In this document: positions 26,201-34,129 of the stretch, piece by piece
How the letters are laid out: every line of letters begins with the position of its first letter
Position numbering within the stretch: position 1 is the first letter of the stretch
Source of the DNA: Acidobacteria bacterium AB60
GTDB lineage: Bacteria; Acidobacteriota; Terriglobia; Terriglobales; Acidobacteriaceae
Direction of reading: 5' to 3'
DNA: 64,000 bases
Assembly (NCBI GenBank): GCA_008682415.1
Contig: VANK01000003.1
Coordinates: forward strand, 496,001 to 560,000
Position numbers and translations under genes: made by a program
Notes under the pieces: model-generated
The model's database searches: none
Seen by the model: the letters and a program-made list of their open reading frames with translations, nothing else
Told to the model about the DNA's origin: nothing

Positions 26201-26974
26201 ACCATCACAGCCTCCAGTCCCACCGTGGTCTACAGTGCCCCTGTACCCGCCATCACGCCCGTCTTCGGCGCGTTCGTTGATGGAGAGAGCAGTGCTGTGT
26301 TGACGAATCAGCCAACCTGTGGAACCACGTACACCACGACGAGCCCGGTTGGCTCTTCACCGTCGACGAGCTGCTCAGGAGCTGCAGCGGCCAACTACGC
26401 TTTCGCGTATGTCCCCGGCTCGGTAACCATTCTCGCGCCACCTTCGTTTGTCATCACCAGCGGCGGTGCTTCCATCAGCATTGCGCCTGGCGCGACAACC
26501 GGCAACACGGTCGCCATTTCGGTGACCCCGTCGAATGGATTCACAGGACCGGTAAACCTGACATGCTCGATGAGCCCTGTCGCTGCAAACGACCCTGCAA
26601 CATGCAGCCTCTCGCCCTCTTCCGTCACCATCACCGGCTCAGGATCCCAAAACGCGACATTGGCGATCTCAACCACGGCGCCCACCGCAGCCGCAAAGCA
26701 CCCGAAGAGCCTGCTCTGGCCCTCGGCTGGCGCAGTGCTGGCTGCGGTGCTCATGATTGGGGTGCCACGTCGACCCCGTGGATGGGCCACGACGTTAGGA
26801 GTGCTGGCGCTCTTGATCGCAGGTTGCACGATTGGATGTGGGGGTGGGGGCGGCGGCGGGGGGAACGGCGGTGGGAATCCCGGGACCACCGCGGGGACGT
26901 ATAAAGTGACAGTAACGGGCACGTCCGGCGGCCTTACCAGCACCTCCGGAACAATCACAGTCACCGTACAGTGA
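23288..26974 (+). CDS. Giant surface protein: duplicated beta-helix domain, Ig/MBG-like domains, C-terminal hydrophobic anchor
   Basis: A 1228-residue exported protein. After a basic N-terminus and hydrophobic signal (about 28-52) come two copies of a right-handed beta-helix domain of the choice-of-anchor type (about 55-400 and 405-785). Each is rich in N-S-T-F-S-G-N-S turns and each ends in GGPTQTMLP-PGSPAICAG then TDQRG and D-GAVQ. Ig-like and MBG-like beta domains follow (about 790-1150). Then come two hydrophobic stretches (about 1157-1190), a glycine run of more than eight residues after CTIGC, and a short Thr/Gly tail. It may act in adhesion or polysaccharide binding; this is inference. 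The start is GTG at 23288; the ribosome-binding site is weak. Confidence 0.82.
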   Translation: MNLSDFSLQLASDRCPSCRNKSPKPAIAKRVGSTAVVLWAAFCLGSSTRLGASPLNLTVTTLADSLSSCTGTGSSLNCPTLRTAIEQANTASGSTIQFQQGLTGTIYLTSALPTITQDMTVTGPGANTLSISGGLVYEILTVASGTVSISGLTFANGNGPSGGAIFNAGTLTIENSAFSGNYSAHGGAIDTYGVTTITNTTFDGNSGYLGGGAIYSSAPLTVISSTFSGNSAIPAGLGFGGGAIDSVSTLSVSDSTFSGNSTGVLGGAIASGGSPVTINNNIFVGNTLTSTVSTLGSSIFSSQGNADRNLYYQNVNGSGAEYDCNACATNTNAITGKNPNLFPLGYYGGPTQTMLPQPGSPAICAGSISDVPSGVITDQRGYALASTNCSNGDVDIGAVQSNYIQVTNTSDSGAGSLRAAMAAADATTYGGDINIGSGVAGTISLASPLPGINRSMAIVGPGAGALTISGEGSYQIFSNSASDLFLTGMTLANGNSSSTPHGGGAVYNGWILTASAVDFSGNLGNTNSGGGAGGAIDNNGLLAITNCTFSANSSIGAGAIQTYGIATVTSSLFTANIGVYAGGAIVNGGATTVINSTFTGNSAPSSGGGSGGGAIESFGQSVVVTNSTFSGNSTSGWGGAIWNFNGSTLTANNNIFIGNTSTNTNSNLGAAIAATGGANASYNLYYQNFDAGTTEDDCNGCTGNTNAITASDPLLEPLGNFGGPTQTMLPKPGSPAICAGTTGLVPSDVSTDQRGFSRTTNYNGSVCVDLGAVQTDYTVAAFSNSSYSALVGQVVTPPVLVTVTENGQNVGGVPLTLGYSGTGSPTGLGPVSTIAGVGASFNVTSLSVAHGTLSVNLPITASGNPVQPAALSASATVDFHGPSQTITFVTASPITYGSAPVILSATGGASGNPVTFSLDLASTKGAAVLNGNKLTITGAGSVVIDANQAAGGVYPAAPQVQQTIVVNPAILTITASSPTVVYSAPVPAITPVFGAFVDGESSAVLTNQPTCGTTYTTTSPVGSSPSTSCSGAAAANYAFAYVPGSVTILAPPSFVITSGGASISIAPGATTGNTVAISVTPSNGFTGPVNLTCSMSPVAANDPATCSLSPSSVTITGSGSQNATLAISTTAPTAAAKHPKSLLWPSAGAVLAAVLMIGVPRRPRGWATTLGVLALLIAGCTIGCGGGGGGGGNGGGNPGTTAGTYKVTVTGTSGGLTSTSGTITVTVQ

Positions 26975-27215
26975 GCCATCCTTCCTTGCCCGAAGGCCAT
27001 TCCTGCCTTTTCTGGGTCCGGATGGCATCGCCTCTAGTCTTCGCCGCGTCTTTCAGACCGGCGCTCAACCCTAGACTCTCCGCCTCGTACTGCCCTCTCA
27101 TTGCAGCCGTTGAGTGTGCTGCGCTCATCGACCTCGGAGAGCAGGCTCAAATTCCGCTTCCCGGGTTAGCCCATCCGAGCACGTCGAGCCCGCCTGCAAA
27201 AGGCGCCACCCGTCC

Positions 27216-29903
27216 TCATTCATAACGCAACGCCACCGTGGGACTCACCCCCATCGCTCGCCGCGCCGGAACCCAGCAGGCAATCAGGGCGATTGCCAGA
27301 AGCAGCAGCGCCACCGCCGCAAAGGTCTGCGGGTCGAACGCGCGCACGCCATAGAGAAACGTCGTCATCAGCCGCGTGGTGATCGACGCCCCCACCAGCC
27401 CCATCGCAATGCCCGACAGCGCCAGCGTGCCTCCCTGCCGCAGAACCATTCCCAGGATCGTTCTGCGATCCGCCCCCAGCGCCATGCGCAACCCGATCTC
27501 CGTCGTGCGCTGCTGCACGCTGTACGCGATCACGCCATACATGCCCAGCGTCGCAAGCACCAGCGCCAGCAATCCAAAAACCCCCAGCAGGAGCAAAGCA
27601 AATCGATCCGCTGCCATCGACGCATTCACCATCGTCCGCAACTCCGCGAACTGCGCGATCGGCAAGTCGGGATCGACTTCGTTCACCGCCTTGCGCACCC
27701 GCTCCTCGATCGCGTTCCCATCCCCGCGCAGCCGCAGGGCGTACTGCATCGTTTGCATCGAGGGCCAGACCTTGATCTCGTTCTGCGTGTACGGCACATA
27801 CATCTCCGGAGACGGCTCCTCCCGCAGTGAGGTCTGCTTCGTGTCCGCTACCACGCCAACAATCGTCCGCAGAGGAATGCGCACCATCCCCACACCCACT
27901 TGCTTGCCGATCGCATCCTGACCGGGCCAGTACTTCTTGGCCATGGTCTGATTGATGATCGCAACGGACTGGGTGGTGAGAACATCGCCATTCGCGAAGT
28001 CCCGCCCCTCTTCTAGCGGCGTCCCCATCGTCTGGAAGAACCCCGGAGAAACAAACTGGTAGTTCGCCCCGGGTGCGTCCGCCTGGTTAATCCGCGGCCG
28101 CCCCGGGATGCGAATGATGGTGCTGTCGGTCTCGCCTCCCATCGGCACGAACGACGCGAACCCCGCCGTCTCCACCCCGGGAATCGCCTGCAGCCGCTGA
28201 AGCACCGCGCCATAGGTCTGCGCCATGCGATCCGTATCCTGGTAGCGCGGCGAAGTGGGCAAAGGCACTTCGAAGGTCACCACACGTGTAGTATCGAATC
28301 CCGTGGCTGCATGCTGGGCCGTGTAGAAGCTGCGCAGCAGCAGTCCCGCCGAAACCACCAGCATCAACGCCAAAGCCACCTGCACAATGAGCAGACCGTT
28401 GCGGATACGCGGCGCCGTCGCGCCGCCAATATTTCTCTGCCCCCCGTCTTTCAGCGCATCCACCAGGTTCATCCGGGTGGACCCGATCGCCGGCGCAAGC
28501 CCGAACAGCAGCCCCGTTCCCAGCGTCACAACCATCGCGAAGCCCGCCACCGTCAAATTGATCCCCGCCTCGTGCAGATGCGGAAGTGTGCTCGGCCCGA
28601 AGGCCTGCACCAGCCACAGACCGCCCTTCGCAACTACCAGCCCCAGCCCTCCGCCCAGCACGCTCAGCAGCATGTTCTCAATCACAATCTGCCGCATCAG
28701 CCGCCCGCGCCGCGCTCCTAGGGCGCCCCGCACCGTGAACTCCCGCCGCCGGCTGAGCGAGCGGTTCAGCGTCAGTCCCGCCACATTCGAGCACGCAATC
28801 AGCAGAACCACCAGCACCGCGCCCATCCACAACAGAAGCGGACGCCTGGTGTCGGTCACTGCCTGTTCGCTGAGCGCCACCGCGCGCTTCGTGTACCCCT
28901 TAGCCTGCGGATAAAACTCCACAAAACGCTGATCGAAGCGAGCCAGCTCCTCGCGCAGTTGCGCCTCCGTCACTCCGGGTTTTGGCTCCCCCACAACCCC
29001 CATGTCGTTCGAGCCGCGCGCGCCCGGCGGCAATGCCATCGGGACCCACAATGCCGTCTTGCGCGGCACATCCAGCCCGACCGGCATCCCGCTTCCGTCC
29101 GGAAAACCAAAACTCGCCGGCATCACTCCGATCACGGTCATCGCATACCCGTTCACGTGAATCGTCTTCCCCACAACCGCGCGGTCGCCTTGATACTTCG
29201 ACCGCCACAGCCACTCGCTCAGCACCGCAACCCGCTCATGCCCGGGCTGGTCATCCTGCGCCGTAATCGTGCGCCCCAGCATCGCCGGCTCGCCCAGCGC
29301 CGCGAAAAAGCCGGCCGATACCTCCACGCCCTCCTGAAGCTCCGGCAATCCCGCCCCCGTCAGGTTGAACGCCTTCTTGCGAAACGCTCCGAAATTGCGG
29401 AACACACTCTGTGTCTCGCGCGCCAGAATGAACTCCTGCGCGGAAAAAGGCATATCCACACTGGCGTAATACGAGCCCGGCGGAGACTGTCCCCAAAGCA
29501 TCACGTCGCGTGCCGCATTGGGGTAGGGAAGCGGCCGCAGAAGCACCACGTCCACCAGGCTGAAGGCCGCGGAACTCGCACCGATTCCCAGGGCCAGCGT
29601 CACCACCGCGATCGCCGTAAAGCCCGGGTTCTTGCCCAGCAGCCGCAGCGCATAGCGGATATCCTGCCAGCACTGCTCCATCAAGCCGGTTCCATGCGCC
29701 TCCCGCACATCCTCCTTGATCTGCTCATGCCCCCCAAACGCCAGCCGCGCTCGCCGTCGCGCATCATCCTCCCGCATCCCCGCACCTCGATACTTCTCTG
29801 CCTCACGCTCCACGTGGAACCGCAGCTCCTCTTCCAACTCCTGGTCCATGCGCCGGCGATACACAAGCGCTCTCAGGCGGTACAGCAGATCGCTAACTAT
29901 CAT
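27216..29903 (-). CDS. ADOP-type duplicated ABC permease (MacB/FtsX-like)
   Basis: An 895-residue permease. A cytoplasmic N-terminal segment ([21 protein letters not shown], about 19-80) precedes two MacB_PCD-FtsX units, each with one transmembrane helix, a large periplasmic domain and then three helices. The first unit starts [19 protein letters not shown]; the second ends in a FtsX core with [21 protein letters not shown]. This layout is the acidobacterial duplicated orphan permease, usually without its own ATPase, as here. Substrate is unknown. The frame runs upstream to 30308 through the regulator gene, but the ATG at 29903 overlaps the PadR stop codon in ATGA, which settles the start. 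Confidence 0.93.
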   Translation of the reverse strand: MIVSDLLYRLRALVYRRRMDQELEEELRFHVEREAEKYRGAGMREDDARRRARLAFGGHEQIKEDVREAHGTGLMEQCWQDIRYALRLLGKNPGFTAIAVVTLALGIGASSAAFSLVDVVLLRPLPYPNAARDVMLWGQSPPGSYYASVDMPFSAQEFILARETQSVFRNFGAFRKKAFNLTGAGLPELQEGVEVSAGFFAALGEPAMLGRTITAQDDQPGHERVAVLSEWLWRSKYQGDRAVVGKTIHVNGYAMTVIGVMPASFGFPDGSGMPVGLDVPRKTALWVPMALPPGARGSNDMGVVGEPKPGVTEAQLREELARFDQRFVEFYPQAKGYTKRAVALSEQAVTDTRRPLLLWMGAVLVVLLIACSNVAGLTLNRSLSRRREFTVRGALGARRGRLMRQIVIENMLLSVLGGGLGLVVAKGGLWLVQAFGPSTLPHLHEAGINLTVAGFAMVVTLGTGLLFGLAPAIGSTRMNLVDALKDGGQRNIGGATAPRIRNGLLIVQVALALMLVVSAGLLLRSFYTAQHAATGFDTTRVVTFEVPLPTSPRYQDTDRMAQTYGAVLQRLQAIPGVETAGFASFVPMGGETDSTIIRIPGRPRINQADAPGANYQFVSPGFFQTMGTPLEEGRDFANGDVLTTQSVAIINQTMAKKYWPGQDAIGKQVGVGMVRIPLRTIVGVVADTKQTSLREEPSPEMYVPYTQNEIKVWPSMQTMQYALRLRGDGNAIEERVRKAVNEVDPDLPIAQFAELRTMVNASMAADRFALLLLGVFGLLALVLATLGMYGVIAYSVQQRTTEIGLRMALGADRRTILGMVLRQGGTLALSGIAMGLVGASITTRLMTTFLYGVRAFDPQTFAAVALLLLAIALIACWVPARRAMGVSPTVALRYE

Positions 29904-30226
29904 GCGCCCTCCAGCACCTGCGCCACGGCGGCCGTCAGCTTGCGCCAGCTCTCCTCTTCCTTTTCCAGTTGCTTCTTGCCGGCGCGCGTCAGCTCGTAAT
30001 ACTTGGCCCGCCGGTTGTTCTCTGAGGTTCCCCATTGGGCGCGGATCCAGCCCCTCCGCTCCAGGCGATGCAGCGCTGGATAGAGCGATCCCTGCTGAAT
30101 CCGCAGCACGTCGCTCGATACCTGCTGCACGCGCTCGGAGATCGCCCATCCATGCTGGGGACCGGCCCACAGCGTTCTCAGAATCAAAAGGTCCAGCGTT
30201 CCCTGCGGAAGATCGATGTGGCTCAC
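29900..30226 (-). CDS. PadR-family transcriptional regulator of the ADOP gene
   Basis: A 108-residue winged-helix repressor. The family pattern is complete: [49 protein letters not shown], and [19 protein letters not shown], ending in a helix for dimerisation. The GTG at 30226 has GGAGACAGGA just upstream on the coding strand; the open frame to 30328 would add a non-homologous extension. It is translationally coupled to the ADOP permease through ATGA. PadR proteins usually repress their own operon, and the inverted repeat just upstream is a likely binding site. Confidence 0.93.
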   Translation of the reverse strand: MSHIDLPQGTLDLLILRTLWAGPQHGWAISERVQQVSSDVLRIQQGSLYPALHRLERRGWIRAQWGTSENNRRAKYYELTRAGKKQLEKEEESWRKLTAAVAQVLEGA

Positions 30227-30242
30227 TCCTGTCTCCCCTTCT

Positions 30243-30280
30243 GCTTCTACAAAAGGTATAAGCAGGGTTCTTGTAGAAGC
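30243..30280 (-). promoter_or_regulatory. Candidate PadR operator over the padR-ADOP promoter
   Basis: GCTTCTACAA (30243-30252) and TTGTAGAAGC (30271-30280) form a perfect 10-bp inverted repeat with an 18-bp gap, 17 bp upstream of the padR start codon. On the coding strand a TATACC hexamer, resembling a -10 element, lies between the arms. Dyad symmetry around the promoter is what a dimeric autorepressor would need. Confidence 0.65.
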
Positions 30281-30421
30281 GCAAGGGAAAAGTCGGCAAA
30301 TTGCGCAACTTTGATGCGAGACGGTCAAGTCGGTCGCCAGAGCGTCCGCAACTCGCAGCGTGCCAGGCCGTTCATCCCGCCGTCACCAGCCCGGCTGGAC
30401 TGGCGGGCCGTCCCCACTCGG

Positions 30422-32179
30422 TCAACCCCGGCCCGCGGACGCGAATAGAGCGCCCAGCCCAATTCTCTTCACAAGATCGAGAAAGCGTGGGTCGGCGGCA
30501 ATGTCATCCCAGTCCCAGCTCACGGCAAGATGCACCAGGGGAGACTCACGTGCCGCGAAAGCCGCCTCCAGAAACCGCAACGCGGACTCGTGATCGTTGC
30601 CGTGCGCGAAAAGACGCGCAATTCTCAAATTCGGAACATAGATCGTCTTAGACCGTTCGGCCAGCGTGCGCGCCGCATCACGCATGGCTGTCCGGTACGC
30701 AGATTCATCCGCATCCATTGCGTCAACCGGGAAAAGAGCCGCATCGCCGCGGATAGAAAAGAAGGTCCGTGCTTCCCGCAGGGCCATGCCCCAATTCCTC
30801 TCTTGAAAGTAGGCGCCCCACAGCCCCTGATGAGCCGCGCCGAATGCAGGCTCCCCCAAAATGACATTCTCTAATTCCCGAACGGCTTCTTCGCACCGCC
30901 TGGAGAACAACAGGTACCAGCCCAGGAAGCACCGGCACGCCGGATTCAGGGGATCGATCTCTAGTCCGCAGCGTATCTGAGCTATCCCTTCCTCGAAGCG
31001 CCCCGTCGACATCAGCACGTCGGAAAGAAAGATGCGGGTCCCGGCATCGCTCGGATCCAGCCTGATCGAGCGGCGAAACTCATCCTCCGCGCCATGCCAG
31101 TCCCAGTCATAGTGGAACTGGATCAGCCCAAGTGCGGCGTGGGCCCCAGCGCTCCTGTCATCTAGGGCAAGAGCGCGCCGCGCCGCCTCCCGCGCCAATG
31201 GGACCGCCGCCTCCGCTGAACTGATTCCGCTGTTTTCCCGGGCAAACCACACCTGCGAGATACCGGCGAGTGGCGGTGAAAAGCCGGGATCGAGCGTGGC
31301 CGCCAGCCGGAAGTAGTTGAGAGCCGCGTCAAAGTTCTCCGTCGAGAAACGGAACCAGCAGAACCGGCCACGAAGATAGGCCTCGTAGGCATCGGGCCTC
31401 ACTGTCATCGGCGCAGGTTCGGCGACTTCAAGCGCACTGGTTACCTTGCTGGCAATGGCGGACGCCACCTCGCTCTGCAACTCCAATACGTCTGACAGGT
31501 CCCGTTCATAGCTCCCCGCCCACAGATGAGCATCCGCTTCGGTGTCGATCAATGCGACGCTGATGCGCACGCGGTCTCCATATCGGAACACGGACCCGGA
31601 GATGAGTGCGTCAACCTCCAGTTCCGCCCTGACCTCGGCCGTCGCCTTCAAACGCTCTTTGTAACGCATGATCGACATCCGCGAGATGACGCGCAGGCTT
31701 CGAACCTGGGCCAGCCGCAGAATCAGAGCCTCGGTCATGCCCTCGGAGAAGTACTCCTGGTCAGGGTCGCCGCTGAGATTGGCCAGGGGAAGCACGGCTA
31801 CCCCTAGGCGCCGGACCCGCGGGCCGTCATGCGAGGGCGAACGATCCGTGAGTCGCAGTTCGCCCGCCAGCCGGTATCCGCGCTTGGGAATCGACTCAAT
31901 CAGCCGGGAATCCCCCAGCGCCCGGCGCAATTGCCACACCGCATGCGTCAACACGTGCTCGGTGACGAACGTCTCCGGCCACAGCGTGCGGAAGAGTTCG
32001 TCCTTCCCGACCACGTCACCGCGGCGGCGGCATAGCACGATCAGGAGATCCATCACCTTGGGCTCGACTCGGACCCACTCATTGCCCCGGTGAATCCGAT
32101 TTCTCTGCGGATCGACGACGCAATCGCTGACCCTGAACGTGTTTGAAAGCAACTCGGAAGCCGGCCTTCTCAGCGTCAT
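30422..32179 (-). CDS. CadC-like winged-helix regulator with TolB/FlgO-like and TPR regions
   Basis: A 585-residue protein. An OmpR/CadC-type winged helix (about 12-105; LFRTLWPETFVTEHVLTHAVWQLRRALGD and IPKRGYRL) is followed by a TolB N-terminal/FlgO-like domain (about 120-230; LPLANLSGDPDQEYFSEGMTEALI). The rest is a series of TPR-like repeats. Such proteins are common in acidobacteria and probably switch genes in response to envelope or metabolic signals. No transmembrane helix was found, unlike E. coli CadC. The ATG at 32179 was chosen because the upstream extension is Gly/Cys-rich with no homology. It is divergent from the secreted-protein gene at 32387, a possible target. Confidence 0.85.
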   Translation of the reverse strand: MTLRRPASELLSNTFRVSDCVVDPQRNRIHRGNEWVRVEPKVMDLLIVLCRRRGDVVGKDELFRTLWPETFVTEHVLTHAVWQLRRALGDSRLIESIPKRGYRLAGELRLTDRSPSHDGPRVRRLGVAVLPLANLSGDPDQEYFSEGMTEALILRLAQVRSLRVISRMSIMRYKERLKATAEVRAELEVDALISGSVFRYGDRVRISVALIDTEADAHLWAGSYERDLSDVLELQSEVASAIASKVTSALEVAEPAPMTVRPDAYEAYLRGRFCWFRFSTENFDAALNYFRLAATLDPGFSPPLAGISQVWFARENSGISSAEAAVPLAREAARRALALDDRSAGAHAALGLIQFHYDWDWHGAEDEFRRSIRLDPSDAGTRIFLSDVLMSTGRFEEGIAQIRCGLEIDPLNPACRCFLGWYLLFSRRCEEAVRELENVILGEPAFGAAHQGLWGAYFQERNWGMALREARTFFSIRGDAALFPVDAMDADESAYRTAMRDAARTLAERSKTIYVPNLRIARLFAHGNDHESALRFLEAAFAARESPLVHLAVSWDWDDIAADPRFLDLVKRIGLGALFASAGRG

Positions 32180-32386
32180 GGAAATTGCTCCGCCGAAGCA
32201 TACACCTCTGCAATCAGCACCGGCTGTGACGCCCACGCAATTCCCACACCCAATCACCACCCTTCGCTCATGACTTGGGGGAACACCGAAGGCATACTTG
32301 CTTCGCTTTCAAAAGGCCGGCGATCGCAAACCCAAACGACAACACAGGACGGAGGCGCCACGGCTGCGCCTTCGGAGGAGACAATC

Positions 32387-32926
32387 ATGAAACTCGGCAG
32401 AGGGTTCGCAAATCTCTTGGCTTTCGCGCTCCTCTTTTTCGCCGCGTCGCTTCTCGCCGCGGCGCAGGAACAATGTCTCCCGTTCGGAGGCACAATCTAC
32501 GGTTGGCACTACGGAGATGCCTGGTACGGTACGGGCGACTTCACCGTAGGCAGCAGGGTGATGCACGCCACCATCAAGGACCCAAATACCGCCTTCACCG
32601 ATATGGGCGATATCTGGATCGGCAAAGAAGAGGCCACCTTCTCCTTCGGCAGGGGCGAGAAGATCACCCTCATGACCGATTTTGTCACCGAGCATCAAAC
32701 CGATTCCGGTGGAGATCAGGGTGTCTTTCACGTCAATGAAACTGGCTTCTTCGATCGCGGGACCGGCCGGTTCCGGGGCGCCTGGGGACGATTCAACCTG
32801 CAGGGTCCCTTCGGGCCCGGTGTCACGCTCCCGGCTGAGATCGTTCCCGGAGTTAACGACGGCCTGTACTGGATCGGGCAATACAACGGCACGATTTGCG
32901 GCGTACGGGATCTCCGCGGAGACTGA
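32387..32926 (+). CDS. Small secreted protein, unknown function
   Basis: A 179-residue product with a clear signal peptide (about 1-26, ending LLAAAQ). The mature part is strand-rich and contains repeated G-x-G-D-F-type turns; it resembles a small beta-barrel or lipocalin-like fold only in general. The ATG at 32387 has GGAGGAG seven bases upstream. It is divergently placed from the CadC-like regulator and may be under its control. Confidence 0.75.
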   Translation: MKLGRGFANLLAFALLFFAASLLAAAQEQCLPFGGTIYGWHYGDAWYGTGDFTVGSRVMHATIKDPNTAFTDMGDIWIGKEEATFSFGRGEKITLMTDFVTEHQTDSGGDQGVFHVNETGFFDRGTGRFRGAWGRFNLQGPFGPGVTLPAEIVPGVNDGLYWIGQYNGTICGVRDLRGD

Positions 32927-32942
32927 CGGGATCACCGGCCAG

Positions 32943-32980
32943 CGCGAGACGTGCACCGCCAAACGCGAGGCCGTCTCGCG
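32943..32980. terminator. Hairpin between convergent genes
   Basis: CGCGAGACG (32943-32951) pairs with CGTCTCGCG (32972-32980) across a 20-base loop in the 96-bp gap between the secreted protein and the SDR-like gene. There is no T tract. Confidence 0.4.
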
Positions 32981-33022
32981 TCTTCCAGCGACAGCGTGCT
33001 CGCCCTGCGGCAGTCATGCACC

Positions 33023-33703
33023 TTAGCGGCTTTCGGGGTAGAAGACCTTCTCCACCTCGTCTCGTTCGGTATGGAGCTGCCAGTACAGCCGGGCGATCGC
33101 CTCCGGCGTCGCCCCGGCCTGCTTTCCGATCCATGCTCCGATAGCCACATGTCCGACCTGTATTCCGTCACTCGCCAGCGCCATGTGAAGCGCATACGCG
33201 TAGCTGCGCAGAGCGGCGCCCGTGATGGCGAAGTTCGCGAACATCCCGAAGATCTGGCCGGCCATCTGCGGAGACACTGAGGCCGCGCCGGTGGTCAACA
33301 GGATCGTCCCGCTCCGCCGGGACTGCATGTCGCGCAGTACCGCCTGCACGGCCGCAACCGGCCCATGGATGTTGAAGTCAAAAGCCGTCTGCAGATTCTC
33401 GTGCGTCAGCGCTGCGGCGGATACGTGTTCTACCGCCGGATCCGCAGGAGAATACTCCAGCACGTCGATCGGCCCAAAGCGCTGCCTCGCCTCCCCTATG
33501 CCCTTCGTGATCGAGGCGCGGTCCAGGACATCGGCGCGAAAAGCTGCCGCCTCAATCCCTTCCCGACCCAGCGCTGTAATTAACGCCTCCTGCTTGGCAG
33601 GGGTACGCGACAGCAGCGCGACCTGAAAGCCCCGCCCACCGAATATCCTGGCGATCGCAAGCCCCATCTGCGGGCCAGCGCCAACAATGGCGATTACCGC
33701 CAT
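33023..33703 (-). CDS. SDR-fold protein lacking canonical catalytic residues
   Basis: A 226-residue Rossmann protein of the short-chain dehydrogenase family. The cofactor motif is GAGPQMG (about 8-14), followed by LLSRTP, a conserved FRADVLD segment, and the helix-4 N in DFNIHG (N111). The active site differs from the family: in the usual Y-x-x-x-K position the chain reads GMFANFAITGAAL (about 153-165), with Phe and Gly in place of Tyr and Lys. It may bind a nucleotide without classical dehydrogenase activity. The ATG at 33703 follows AGGAGGGAG; the upstream frame to 33739 is not needed. Confidence 0.85.
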   Translation of the reverse strand: MAVIAIVGAGPQMGLAIARIFGGRGFQVALLSRTPAKQEALITALGREGIEAAAFRADVLDRASITKGIGEARQRFGPIDVLEYSPADPAVEHVSAAALTHENLQTAFDFNIHGPVAAVQAVLRDMQSRRSGTILLTTGAASVSPQMAGQIFGMFANFAITGAALRSYAYALHMALASDGIQVGHVAIGAWIGKQAGATPEAIARLYWQLHTERDEVEKVFYPESR

Positions 33704-33769
33704 GTCTCCCTCCTGAAGCAAACCCCAATCCTCGATCATAGACGTCGGCCGAGCCGCCGTCGCCCCTCG

Positions 33770-33850
33770 CGTCCGGGGTGCTTGGCCTCGCCTCTCGGCC
33801 CTTGACCCTTGGCCCTTGGCGCTTGGCCCTGGCCTCTCGGCCCTCGCCTC
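33770..33850. repeat. Degenerate CCCTTGG-type heptanucleotide array
   Basis: Seven-base units such as CCCTTGA, CCCTTGG, CCCTTGG, CGCTTGG and CTCTCGG run through this stretch. The unit differs from those at the other heptamer loci. Confidence 0.7.
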
Positions 33851-34113
33851 TATGTGACCGGCGATACAGCGAGCGCCGCCACCCTCAGGTACGCTCTATG
33901 GGTGAACGTGTGTCTCCAGCCGCGCTGCAGCACCAATCGAAGGTTTCCGGAGACAATCGCTCCAAATACTACATATAGAGTATCCAATTACCACGAAGAT
34001 TTGGCGAACCTGCAGTTTTGCACTGGTTCCGGTGCACCCCGGGGGGGTGGGGGGGTAGAGTAAGCGAAGAAAAGGCGAAATGACTTCCCCCAGGAGCGCC
34101 ACTCCCGCTCCGC

Positions 34114-34119
34114 TATACT
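34114..34119 (+). promoter_or_regulatory. Candidate -10 box (TATACT) close to the miaB start
   Basis: TATACT at 34114-34119 lies only 10 bp before the ATG at 34130. If it is used, the transcript would start within or just after the AGGAG at 34121-34125, giving a near-leaderless mRNA. No good -35 at 17 bp is seen. Confidence 0.3.
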
Positions 34120-34129
34120 CAGGAGTGCT

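Larger units (their letters stand above)
33704..34129. other. Intergenic region with a heptamer array and a G-rich tract
   Basis: 426 bp between the divergent SDR-like and miaB genes. It holds the heptamer array at 33770-33850, a G run (about 34039-34055), an AT-rich stretch near 33965-33995 and the miaB promoter candidate. No coding frame is supported. Confidence 0.6.

Noticed and set aside
29904..30308. N-terminal extension of the ADOP permease
   Set aside because: This part overlaps the complete PadR gene in another frame and has no permease similarity; the ATGA overlap fixes the permease start.
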